Virus record (IMG/VR): IMGVR_UViG_3300049596_000372
Span: 1-20,730 of that record
From: a virus
Length of the DNA stretch: 20,730 nt
Reading direction: 5' to 3' (one strand)
A model generated the notes under the pieces. It saw only the letters and a program-made list of their open reading frames with translations. It was not told the DNA's origin and searched no databases. Positions 1 to 6,817 of this stretch are shown in pieces. Position numbers and translations under genes: made by a program. Each line of letters starts with the position of its first letter. Position 1 is the stretch's first letter.

Positions 1-253
1 CTATGACACCAAAAGAAAAAGCAGATTATTTAGTAGAAGAATTTCTTTATATTGAAAATGAATACAAAGAACATTTAGATTTTAAACAAGCCAAAGAATG
101 TGCATTAATTGCAGTAAATGAGATAATTAAATCAAGTCCAGCAAGAAGTCCAGGTACTGATAGTTCAGACTTTATGCCACATTTTAAAGCAGTTATATTT
201 TGGGAAGAAGTCAAACAAGAAATATTAAAACTATGACACCAAAAGAAAAAGCA
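1..253 (+). repeat. Direct repeat at the starts of two tandem paralogues
   Basis: Twenty-three bases at 1-23 recur exactly at 231-253. They cover the ATGA junction and the MTPKEKA codons. The ends of both genes are also similar at the base level (AAGAAGT-AAA-AAGAAAT just before the stop). This is the footprint of a tandem gene duplication rather than a regulatory repeat. Confidence 0.7.
3..236 (+). CDS. Small MTPKEKA-family phage protein, copy 1
   Basis: A 77-residue acidic protein that starts MTPKEKADYLVEEF and ends WEEVKQEILKL. Its start, a central CALIAVNEII segment and the end all recur in the next gene, so the two are paralogues. I recognise the pattern (MTxKEKA, then CALIAVDEI, then a W/Y-x-x-V-K-x-E-I-x-K-L tail) as a small protein common in Bacteroidota phages, with no function I know of. 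No membrane segment or catalytic motif is visible. The stop codon overlaps the next start as ATGA. The window opens with CT-ATGA, identical to the two following junctions, so another gene probably ends just upstream in the same way. Confidence 0.75.
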   Translation: MTPKEKADYLVEEFLYIENEYKEHLDFKQAKECALIAVNEIIKSSPARSPGTDSSDFMPHFKAVIFWEEVKQEILKL

Positions 254-463
254 AAGGAATTGGTAAATAAATTTACTATCGATTTAGAGCCATTTTCTGA
301 ATATGGGAAATGGGATAAATTACAAGGGAAAACATGTGCTTTAATTGCAGTAGATGAGATATTGAATAATTTTGGTTTAGTTATTTATGGTAAACCATTT
401 TACACTTCAAGTAATACTGTATTTTTTTACAAAGAAGTTAAAGAAGAAATAGAAAAACTATGA
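233..463 (+). CDS. Small MTPKEKA-family phage protein, copy 2
   Basis: A 76-residue paralogue of the preceding gene: MTPKEKAKELVNKF at the start, CALIAVDEIL in the middle, YKEVKEEIEKL at the end. I chose the ATG at 233 over the in-frame ATG at 200. The 233 start reproduces the paralogue's start exactly and gives the ATGA overlap, while the 200 start would add an unrelated 11-residue extension lying inside the upstream gene. The middle (residues about 15-30 and 45-60) differs strongly from copy 1, so the pair is diverged. Function is unknown. The ATGA overlap with the next gene at 460 suggests coupled translation. Confidence 0.75.
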   Translation: MTPKEKAKELVNKFTIDLEPFSEYGKWDKLQGKTCALIAVDEILNNFGLVIYGKPFYTSSNTVFFYKEVKEEIEKL

Positions 464-744
464 CCGAGCAAGACTTAGCATTTTTAGAAGCCAATATTAT
501 AAACTTTGAGGCAGTTGCTTTAGGGTTTACTCGTAACATTGACCGAGATGTGCTTGAAGAATATGCGGTTATTTATCGCAAATATTTGAACAAAGATTTT
601 ATTTTGAATTCGTGGTGTGGCAATTGTGTATTTGATATGCTCAAAAGATTGTCAGCACATTACGAAGGATTAAAGTATATTGCAAAACTCAACCAACCAA
701 AACCAAACGATGTCCAAACTAAGAATCTGCGCAGTCGGAAGTAG
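460..744 (+). CDS. Small phage protein with a WCGNC motif
   Basis: A 94-residue protein. Residues about 30-70 read as helical segments around the motif FILNSWCGNCVFDMLKRL, whose CxxC could bind metal or be redox-active; two cysteines alone do not decide this. I have a general recollection of similar small proteins with a C-x-x-C-V-x-x-x-L-K-R segment beside other early Bacteroidota phage genes, but know no function. It begins in an ATGA overlap with the upstream paralogue. Its last 35 bases overlap the next gene, and its C-terminal tail (KPNDVQTKNLRSRK) lies in that dual-coding stretch, so the tail is probably not strongly constrained. Confidence 0.7.
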   Translation: MTEQDLAFLEANIINFEAVALGFTRNIDRDVLEEYAVIYRKYLNKDFILNSWCGNCVFDMLKRLSAHYEGLKYIAKLNQPKPNDVQTKNLRSRK

Positions 745-1726
745 ACATTCAGGAGTCACTTACCACAGATTAGCATTGCCATTATCCGTAATGAAAAAGG
801 AGTATTGTATTATCACGGATACAATGACCGAAGAAATGCTAATTGAGAAGGCGATTAACGTGGTTGTAGTCAATCGTTTTTGTGAATTAATACCATTGAC
901 CGATTTACTAAAATGGAAGGCTAAGATTGGCTTTAAATTGGTTGTCGATATAGATGACTATTGGGAGTTGTTTAGCCAGCATTTGTCTGCGCCAACCTAT
1001 CGTTCTTTAGGAGTAACTCAAGTAATTAAGAATTATATTAAAGTGGCGGATGTCGTTACGACAACTCATAACCGATTAAGGCTTGAGATAATTAAGATAA
1101 ATCCTAATTGCTATATTTTACCTAATGCGTTACCTTTTGACAAAGACCAATTTACTGCGACAAGAAATGTAAACGAATTTGTTAACATTGCGCACACGGG
1201 TAGCATTACTCACTTCCCTGATATGAGGCAGTTAAAGAATCCGATTTATGAATTATCAAAGTCCAAATCATTTCGGGAATCAACAAGGATGCTTCTTTGC
1301 GGTTGGAATAAATTAAACGAATGGCATTGGAAACAAATGGGTGATTGGTTTACTGCAAATGAGAAACTTAATTATAAGATTTTGGAATCAATGCCCGTAG
1401 ATTTATATATGAATTTTTACAATGAGGCTGATATATTAATAACACCTTTACTTGACAATAAATTTAATCGATTAAAATCGAATCTAAAGGTATTAGAAGC
1501 TGGAGCAAAACGGATTCCAATAATGGCAATAAAACGAGCGCCTTATGATGATATTCCAACGGTATGCTGGGTTGATAATTGGGAACGAGATATTAAACGA
1601 ATGGCATTCTCAAAACAAATGAGAACGGATTTTGGCGAGGCTAATGCTGAATATGTTCGTGAGCATTATGACTTATTTAAAATTAATGAGGATAGATTTG
1701 CTATTTATTCTAAACTAATAGAATAA
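710..1726 (+). CDS. Glycosyltransferase, GT4/group 1-like
   Basis: A 338-residue protein with a GT-B glycosyltransferase layout. The start reads MSKLRICAVGSRHSGVTYHR, a first beta strand and glycine loop. VVDIDDYW is at residues 78-85, the N-domain ends with NCYILPNAL, and the C-domain has an acidic pair at E239 (NEADILITPL) and E263 (VLEAGAKRIP), 24 residues apart, resembling but longer-spaced than the EX7E nucleotide-sugar motif of group 1 enzymes. I chose ATG 710 over the in-frame ATG 680 because MSKLRICAVG begins directly at the first strand. Substrate cannot be read. Possible targets are virion proteins, phage DNA bases or host surface glycans. It sits with a methyltransferase just upstream of the terminase genes and ends in a TAATG overlap with the next gene. 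Confidence 0.82.
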   Translation: MSKLRICAVGSRHSGVTYHRLALPLSVMKKEYCIITDTMTEEMLIEKAINVVVVNRFCELIPLTDLLKWKAKIGFKLVVDIDDYWELFSQHLSAPTYRSLGVTQVIKNYIKVADVVTTTHNRLRLEIIKINPNCYILPNALPFDKDQFTATRNVNEFVNIAHTGSITHFPDMRQLKNPIYELSKSKSFRESTRMLLCGWNKLNEWHWKQMGDWFTANEKLNYKILESMPVDLYMNFYNEADILITPLLDNKFNRLKSNLKVLEAGAKRIPIMAIKRAPYDDIPTVCWVDNWERDIKRMAFSKQMRTDFGEANAEYVREHYDLFKINEDRFAIYSKLIE

Positions 1727-2151
1727 TGCCAGTAATTAAATGTTCAAACGGGAAATATAGAGTCGGGAATGGTGCTTGCATATACGATACGGAAGCAAAA
1801 GCGGAAGAAGCGTGGACTGCAATTAGAATAAGCATGGCGGATAGTTATAATGATTATCCCGAATCAGCAGTTAATAATGCTAAACGTGCTTTAAAATGGG
1901 CGGATGAAAATGGTTGGGGAAGTTGTGGAACTCCAGTAGGTAAAGCAAGAGCAAACCAATTAGCAAATAGAGAAAACATTACAAGGGATACCATTGCAAG
2001 AATGGCTTCATTTAAAAGACACCAACAAAGCAAAGACGTTCCTTATGGCGAAGGATGCGGAGGCTTAATGTGGGATGCTTGGGGAGGTACTGAAGGAATT
2101 GAATGGGCAATAAGAAAATTAGAGCAAATAGATAATGCCAGCAACGGATAA
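1726..2151 (+). CDS. Two-domain phage protein of unknown function
   Basis: A 141-residue protein. Residues 1-30 form a small domain (KCSNGKYRVGNGACIYDTEAKAEEAW) whose two cysteines resemble short ribbons I recall from other phage proteins. Residues 35-135 form a second conserved domain: DYPESAVNNAKRAL, then WGSCGTPVGKARANQLANRE, then RMASFKRHQQ, then CGGLMWDAWGG. I recall this second domain fused to head proteins such as proteases or portals in Bacteroidota and other phages; here it stands alone with the ribbon. The invariant-looking cysteines, WGG and the final W suggest a compact fold, but I can name no activity. It begins and ends in overlaps with its neighbours (TAATG upstream, 17 bases downstream). 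Confidence 0.75.
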   Translation: MPVIKCSNGKYRVGNGACIYDTEAKAEEAWTAIRISMADSYNDYPESAVNNAKRALKWADENGWGSCGTPVGKARANQLANRENITRDTIARMASFKRHQQSKDVPYGEGCGGLMWDAWGGTEGIEWAIRKLEQIDNASNG

Positions 2152-2668
2152 AGAATTTTTTGATTATGAATTAAGCATTGGAGTTACTCCCGAAAATCCT
2201 GACTATTTTAATTTAATGAACGGGGTTGCTAATATCATAAAGAATTATTCAAGAAATATTATTGAGATAGGCGCTGGGATGGGAACATTAGGCGAATGCT
2301 TAATTCATAAAGGGTGCGATTATTACGGCATTGAGCCAAATAAGTTTCATAGGGATTTCGCTTATTCAAGAGGCATTGTTTTGAATGACTTAGGTAATTA
2401 CCCTAATCATTGCCAAATGATTGTTAGCATCGAAGTATTTGAGCATTTAACCGATGAACAAATAAGAAATTATTTAAGCAATATTGAATGCCAATACTTT
2501 TACTTTTCATCTACTCCATTTAAAACAACAGATGAATTCGATAAATGGTGGGGTCATATAAATTTGAAGTCGGAAGAAGAATGGATTAAATTATTTTCTG
2601 AGTTTGGATTTCAATTAGATAAAAAATTAACAATACCGACCGAGTGGTCTTTACTATTTAGAAAATAA
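2135..2668 (+). CDS. Class I SAM-dependent methyltransferase
   Basis: A 177-residue protein with a Rossmann-type methyltransferase core. Motif I is IIEIGAGMGTLG with GAGMGTLG at residues 46-53, the acidic strand-2 end is GIEPN at 65-69, and SIEVFEHLTD at 98-107 matches the post-motif IV segment of the Methyltransf_11/23 group. There is no DPPY or NPPY motif and no PCQ motif, so it does not look like a standard DNA adenine or cytosine methylase. Together with the glycosyltransferase two genes upstream it could modify a sugar or small molecule, but the substrate is inference only. It overlaps the previous gene by 17 bases and joins the small terminase by TAATG. Confidence 0.82.
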   Translation: MPATDKEFFDYELSIGVTPENPDYFNLMNGVANIIKNYSRNIIEIGAGMGTLGECLIHKGCDYYGIEPNKFHRDFAYSRGIVLNDLGNYPNHCQMIVSIEVFEHLTDEQIRNYLSNIECQYFYFSSTPFKTTDEFDKWWGHINLKSEEEWIKLFSEFGFQLDKKLTIPTEWSLLFRK

Positions 2669-3105
2669 TGGCAAGAACACCAAAAGATATCGACCAAGAA
2701 AGACTGCTTGAATGGGCGGATAAATACATTGATTATTGCCTTAACTCAACTAAAGAGGTGGCAACGGGTGCTGGAGTTAAAACAATTCGAGAGCGCCATC
2801 TACCTACTATTAGCTTCTTTCTTTTGATATGGTTACCAAGACAAGGATTTGAATTTTATAATAGGTCTACTTATTACGAAGTACTTTCAAGAGAAGACCA
2901 TCCTTGCCATAAAGTAACCAAACAGATTGATGAATTATTTAGAGCATTAGCGGCGGATGTCGTAGCTAATGAAGGCAAAGGTATATTTTATGCAAAGAAT
3001 CTTTTAGGGTGGACTGATAGAGCGAAGAACGAGGAGAAACAAGAAGTTATAATAAGTTTTGCAAACGAACATAGTACTCCCGAAACCACACAAGAACCAA
3101 GCTAA
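2668..3105 (+). CDS. Probable terminase small subunit
   Basis: A 145-residue protein lying directly before, and overlapping, the large terminase gene. The small subunit recognises the phage DNA and loads it onto the packaging motor. Residues 8-60 hold helices (LLEWADKYIDYC, then RHLPTISFFLLIWL) followed by YYEVLSREDHPCHKVTKQIDELF, which would suit a DNA-binding helical domain. Residues 105-118 read GIFYAKNLLGWTDR, close to the AIFxLKNxxGWxDK segment common to small terminases. The tail is polar and overlaps the next gene by 47 bases. Position and the GWTDR motif support the call; no direct DNA-binding motif was confirmed. Confidence 0.72.
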   Translation: MARTPKDIDQERLLEWADKYIDYCLNSTKEVATGAGVKTIRERHLPTISFFLLIWLPRQGFEFYNRSTYYEVLSREDHPCHKVTKQIDELFRALAADVVANEGKGIFYAKNLLGWTDRAKNEEKQEVIISFANEHSTPETTQEPS

Positions 3106-4231
3106 AGTCTTAGAATCTAAAGCAAGGTTTAAAGTCCTTATGTCGGGTAGACGATGGGGCAAATCACTTATATGCCAGGTCATTACTTGTATTGAGGCAA
3201 TGCAAGGCAAACGTGTGGCATACATTACTCCTACCTATCAACTTGCCAAAGTCTTTTTTGATGAACTTGCTAGGCTTATGCCTAGTAATATTGCAGTTCC
3301 TAATCGAAGTGACCTAACATTTAAGTTAATTAGCGGAGGCGAAATTCGATTCTTTACTGGAGAAAGATTAGATAATCTTCGTGGTTTAAAATTTGACTAT
3401 GCAATTATTGATGAGGCTTCATATATTCCTAACTTAGAAGAAGGATGGCAAAATTCAATAAGACCAACTCTTACCGATTTTCAAGGAAAGGCTATATTTC
3501 TTTCAACTCCAAGAGGTAAAAATTTCTTTTATTCTTTATTTCTTAATGGCTTAAATGCAAATTCAGAATGGGAATCATTTAAGTTTAGCACTTATGATAA
3601 TCCATTTATTGCTAAAACGGAGGTCGATGCCGCTAAATCTGAACTGCCTAACGTTGTATTCGAGCAAGAGTACATGGCTAACCCAGCAGAGAACGCTGCA
3701 AATCCATTTGGAAGCGAAGCAATTCGTAAGTGTACATCAAACTTATCTACCAACATTGTTAAATGTTACGGAGTCGATTTGGCAAAATACTCAGATTGGA
3801 CTGTCATTATCGGTTTAGATAATAGTGGCAATGTAGCTTATTATGACCGATTTCAAAAGGATTGGGCATCAACTCAGAACATTTTACGCAATTTACCAAA
3901 AGCGCCTATGTTAATTGATAGTACTGGAGTAGGCGACCCAATAGTCGAGCAATTACAACGGGAAGGGATGGACATAGAAGGCTTTAAATTTACAAGCCAA
4001 AGCAAGCAAGAATTAATGCTTGGTCTACAAGTAGCAATACATCAGGAACGAATACATTATCCCGAAGGAATGATTAAAAATGAGTTAGAAGTTTTTGAAT
4101 ATCAATACACATCACACGGAGTAAAGTATTCCGCACCGACTGGCTTTACGGATGACTGCGTTTGTGCTTTAGGATTAGCATGGCGCAAGTTTGATTTTAA
4201 GTCAGGAACGGGCAGATACAACTTTGTTTAA
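3059..4231 (+). CDS. terL: Terminase large subunit (packaging ATPase-nuclease)
   Basis: The motor that cuts and pumps DNA into the prohead. ATPase domain: Walker A SGRRWGKS at residues 29-36, Walker B YAIIDEAS with D118 and E119, and the coupling motif LSTPRG at 148-153. RNase H-like nuclease domain: D240 in GVDLAKYSDWT, D287 in LIDSTGVGDP, and D365/D366 in TDDCVCALG. At 390 residues it is compact but complete. An in-frame TAA at 3053-3055 limits the start, and no ATG exists before 3140, which lies at the Walker A itself. TTG at 3059 is therefore the best start, nested in the small subunit gene. The 16-base gap after its stop precedes the tail chaperone. Confidence 0.95.
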   Translation: MQTNIVLPKPHKNQAKVLESKARFKVLMSGRRWGKSLICQVITCIEAMQGKRVAYITPTYQLAKVFFDELARLMPSNIAVPNRSDLTFKLISGGEIRFFTGERLDNLRGLKFDYAIIDEASYIPNLEEGWQNSIRPTLTDFQGKAIFLSTPRGKNFFYSLFLNGLNANSEWESFKFSTYDNPFIAKTEVDAAKSELPNVVFEQEYMANPAENAANPFGSEAIRKCTSNLSTNIVKCYGVDLAKYSDWTVIIGLDNSGNVAYYDRFQKDWASTQNILRNLPKAPMLIDSTGVGDPIVEQLQREGMDIEGFKFTSQSKQELMLGLQVAIHQERIHYPEGMIKNELEVFEYQYTSHGVKYSAPTGFTDDCVCALGLAWRKFDFKSGTGRYNFV

Positions 4232-4247
4232 TTAGCTATTTATAAAT

Positions 4248-4895
4248 ATGAACTGGAAAGATGTCACAGTATGGCAATGGCAACAAATTCAAAACCTACT
4301 TACAAAAAGGGAAGGATTGACCGAGTTGGATATTGCAGTTAAGTCATTAGAAATTTTGACTTATCAGACCGAAGCGCAAATTGATTCTTTAAGTATTAAG
4401 GAATTAAATGAGCAACTAAAAAAGATTAAATTTATTACTGAGACTGCGCCAATACCAAAGCCAAACGATTATATTAAGGTTGGAAAGAAAAGATATAGGT
4501 GCGTTTATGATATTAGGAATATTCCTTATTCAAGGTATTTAGAAACTAAATTTTTTGGGGATGATATTATAAACAATTTGCATAAGATAGCAGCATCGAT
4601 GATTATGCCTATGAAGTTAACCTGGCGAGGTTGGAAAGTAGCCAAGTACGATGCAAGCAAACACGAGGAATACGCTGAAGATTTATTGTCAGGTAGCTTC
4701 GAGGCAGTTTACGGAAGTGTGGTTTTTTTTTGTCAAGTATTCAGCGAGTCGATAACGAGTTTAAAGGATTATTTGAAAGAGGAATTGATGAAGAACGGGA
4801 TGGAGAAATTAGAAGCAGAGGTAACGATAATGGCTTTATGCAACGTTATGGATGGATTTACCAGGCTACCATCATTGCCGAACACGAGAGAATAA
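4248..4895 (+). CDS. Tail assembly chaperone, short (G-like) product
   Basis: A 215-residue protein starting MNWKDVTVWQWQQIQNLL. Residues about 80-150 contain PNDYIKVGKKRYRC and a helical part (IAASMIMPMKL), leading to AVYGSVVFFCQVF at about residues 152-165. Tail chaperones of the lambda G type coat the tape measure before the tube forms. The evidence is mainly the second frame: from 4697 to 5011 the -1 frame is open and encodes a typical T-like domain, with a slippery T run where the overlap begins. The zero-frame end (residues 162-215) is protein-like in its own right, so it is probably made as such rather than being a broken gene. A 16-base AT-rich spacer precedes the ATG. Confidence 0.75.
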   Translation: MNWKDVTVWQWQQIQNLLTKREGLTELDIAVKSLEILTYQTEAQIDSLSIKELNEQLKKIKFITETAPIPKPNDYIKVGKKRYRCVYDIRNIPYSRYLETKFFGDDIINNLHKIAASMIMPMKLTWRGWKVAKYDASKHEEYAEDLLSGSFEAVYGSVVFFCQVFSESITSLKDYLKEELMKNGMEKLEAEVTIMALCNVMDGFTRLPSLPNTRE

Positions 4896-5011
4896 ATTTA
4901 GCAGATGCGTTTGAATTGCCAACGATTCAAGCATTAAATGATTTAAGTTATATCAAGGCAAAAAATAGTTTTGATAGAGAACAAATGAAAAAGATTTATG
5001 GCAAGCATTGA
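4248..5011 (+). CDS. Tail assembly chaperone, frameshifted (GT-like) product
   Basis: Predicted -1 frameshift fusion of the zero-frame gene with the overlapping frame ending at 5011. If the slip occurs at 4724-4730, the product has about 161 zero-frame residues plus 93 residues, about 254 in all. The shifted part has a charged linker (NEFKGLFERGIDEERDGEI), then the T-like domain GWIYQATIIAEHERINLADAF followed by ELPTIQALNDLSYIKAKN and REQMKK. That pattern (an alpha-helical 'AEHERINL...ELP...LNDLSYIKAKN' block) fits the T part of tail chaperones in Bacteroidota phages. An alternative is a separate 57-residue gene from ATG 4838. A missing T in the assembly could also split one gene, but the long plausible zero frame argues against this. 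Confidence 0.68.
4723..4731 (+). promoter_or_regulatory. Putative -1 ribosomal frameshift site, run of nine T
   Basis: In the zero frame the codons read GTT TTT TTT TGT. The heptamer T-TTT-TTT at 4724-4730 fits the X-XXY-YYZ slippery rule perfectly, and both tRNAs can re-pair after a one-base backward slip. The -1 frame is open from 4697, so slipping here continues to 5011. I see no convincing downstream pseudoknot or stem in the next 60 bases, and no upstream Shine-Dalgarno-like stimulator. Confidence 0.65.
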
Positions 5012-5666
5012 GCAAGCACAAAAAGCATTAGGTAAAGACTTTGATTTTGGAGGCATAGAAAGGCAACCTGAATTGCAATTAAATGCTGTTGAAAAAGTAA
5101 TGAAAGATGCCGCTGAAAGATTTATAGTTTTGGCAAAGCGAAGAATAAATGCAAAGAAAAAAGTTGATAGAGGTAATTTAGGTGACATTTCAATTTCAAG
5201 TATTCAAAAAACTGGTAATAGATATTCATTAACAATTGGATATGATAAGACAAATCCAGCTTCTGAATATTATGATTTCCAAAATAAAGGAGTAAAAGGA
5301 ATAAAAAGCGGGCAACCAAATTCGCCTTATAAATTTAGAACGTTAAGCGTTTCTAAAAATATGGTGGAGGCAATTCTTCAATGGTATTTAAGGCATAAAA
5401 ATTATATAAAAAATGATGACCAAAAATTTAAATTAAGTCGTGTACAAAAAAAACAAAAATCTATTTCATCATTAGTAAATTCAACTAAAAATTTAAAGCA
5501 ATTAGCAATTAACACGGCTAAGAATATTAAGAAAAAAGGAATAGGTCGAGTAGGTTTTTTTGATGATAATATAGATAAAGCATTTGGACAAGAATTTCAA
5601 GCAAAATTAGCGCAAGCATTAGGACAAGATATAGCATTAACGATTACACAAACATTTAAGAAATAA
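4998..5666 (+). CDS. HK97 gp10-like neck/tail completion protein
   Basis: A 222-residue basic protein. An N-terminal helix (AVEKVMKDAAERFIVLAKRRINAKK, residues about 35-58) is followed by RGNLGDISISSIQKTGNRYSLTIGYDKTNPASEYYDFQNKG in pieces: a 'rG.L..SI' strand, a beta hairpin and an A-x-Y-Y-x-x-x-x-x-x-G loop. This is the layout of gp10-like and minor tail proteins at the head-tail joint. The C-terminal half is lysine-rich and helical (KNLKQLAINTAKNIKKKG) and is longer than usual for the family. It overlaps the end of the frameshifted chaperone by 14 bases and meets the next gene by TAATG. The alternative is a tail-tip component; no catalytic motif is present. Confidence 0.5.
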   Translation: MASIEQAQKALGKDFDFGGIERQPELQLNAVEKVMKDAAERFIVLAKRRINAKKKVDRGNLGDISISSIQKTGNRYSLTIGYDKTNPASEYYDFQNKGVKGIKSGQPNSPYKFRTLSVSKNMVEAILQWYLRHKNYIKNDDQKFKLSRVQKKQKSISSLVNSTKNLKQLAINTAKNIKKKGIGRVGFFDDNIDKAFGQEFQAKLAQALGQDIALTITQTFKK

Positions 5667-6817
5667 TGGCAGTTACAAGCATTACCGCTCCAGCTTCATA
5701 TACTTCGGCTCACGATAGTTTATGGCATATAGCAAGTTCAACCAACGTAGCAGAATCCTCTTTTAAATATGTATTTGATTTACAAATTGGTGGCACAACC
5801 GTTGCCACTCTTAAGAACTATCCCGACTCAGGAGGATATGGTGTACTTGATGTCGCTCCCATTGTCAGAAACTATCTTGGAAGCGGTTTTAACCCATCAG
5901 GAAGTACACTCTTACAGTTCGCTGGCTCATTCTTATTCGTCGACTATACCGTTTTATTCGGAGAAGAATTTGGAGGTAATCCCCCAAGTTTAAACGAGGA
6001 TTCCGTAAATGCTAAAGGATGGAATTATTCACTTAACCCGTTCAGGGTTTCAATAAGCACTTATGCAAATAAGTTTTTAACGACACGAGATAGAAGCGCT
6101 GGCGAGGTTATAAATGGCGAGAAATTTTATATTACTTATTTCAATGCTAACTTATCAGCAGTAACGGCAACGATTCAAAAGATAAATGAAGATGGAAGCA
6201 ATAGCGGAAGTTCTTCAACGGGTGGCACAATATCAAGTCTTTCATCTTTGCTTTTAGATTTAAGCCCAAGTGCGATAAATGCTTATTTAGGGAGTTCATT
6301 TATTACCGATGCTACCTATGGCTATAAAGTAACGATTGGCTCGGATACAATGACAATGAAGCAAGTTTGTGCGCCAAGATTTACACCAATTAATTTAGTA
6401 TTTCAAAATCAATTTGGAGGATATGACACTTTTGGCTTTAGGTTACTTAATCGCCAACAAAAGAATTTTAAAAGAACGACTTATCAAACTGCTGATTATC
6501 AAAGGAGCGGAACTTCGATGGCTTTTAAAAATAGTTCGGGAGTTCATTACGGAGGGGTGCAAGCATTAGCCACTCAAATCGATTGGAGTTACCTTGTAAC
6601 GAGTGATTATATCTCAGCGACTGATTATGCACTTGGCGCTGAATTACTTGCTTCTAACGAGGTTTATTTGCATTTAATCAACGGAGGAACAAGCGACTAC
6701 TACCCTATTGTAATGAAAGACACAAATTGGCAAGAGAAGGTAAGCACTTCGGACAAAATATTTAATTACCAATTGCAATTTGATTTAGGGCAAAAACAAT
6801 ATAGCCAATTTAGATAA
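5666..6817 (+). CDS. Putative minor tail protein, Bacteroidota-phage type
   Basis: A 383-residue beta-rich protein with no signal peptide or membrane segment. Residues 30-70 read KYVFDLQIGGTTVATLKNYPDSGGYGVLDVAPIVRNYL, here cited as two parts: a strand pair carrying F-D-L-x-I-x-G and then GYGVLDVAPIVRNYL. I recall this N-terminal pattern (xYVxDxxVNG...GxxDVSxIVxNYL) from structural proteins encoded between chaperone and tip genes in Bacteroidota phages. Serine/glycine-rich stretches at about 172-188 look like a loop or linker. It is joined by TAATG to both neighbours and precedes a 740-residue protein of a matching family, so the pair probably forms part of the tail tip or distal tail. The exact role is not known to me. 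Confidence 0.6.
   Translation: MAVTSITAPASYTSAHDSLWHIASSTNVAESSFKYVFDLQIGGTTVATLKNYPDSGGYGVLDVAPIVRNYLGSGFNPSGSTLLQFAGSFLFVDYTVLFGEEFGGNPPSLNEDSVNAKGWNYSLNPFRVSISTYANKFLTTRDRSAGEVINGEKFYITYFNANLSAVTATIQKINEDGSNSGSSSTGGTISSLSSLLLDLSPSAINAYLGSSFITDATYGYKVTIGSDTMTMKQVCAPRFTPINLVFQNQFGGYDTFGFRLLNRQQKNFKRTTYQTADYQRSGTSMAFKNSSGVHYGGVQALATQIDWSYLVTSDYISATDYALGAELLASNEVYLHLINGGTSDYYPIVMKDTNWQEKVSTSDKIFNYQLQFDLGQKQYSQFR

Noticed and set aside
460-744. WCGNC motif considered as a thioredoxin active site
   Set aside because: The surrounding sequence is helical and lacks the strand-CxxC-helix and cis-proline context of thioredoxins.
2135-2668. Methyltransferase considered as a DNA methylase of a restriction-modification or anti-restriction system
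   Set aside because: No NPPY/DPPY or PCQ-type catalytic motif and no target-recognition region; size and motifs fit a small-molecule or protein type better.
3555-3818. 87-codon open frame nested in the large terminase
   Set aside because: The terminase frame through this part carries the nuclease D240 motif; the nested product has no recognisable pattern.
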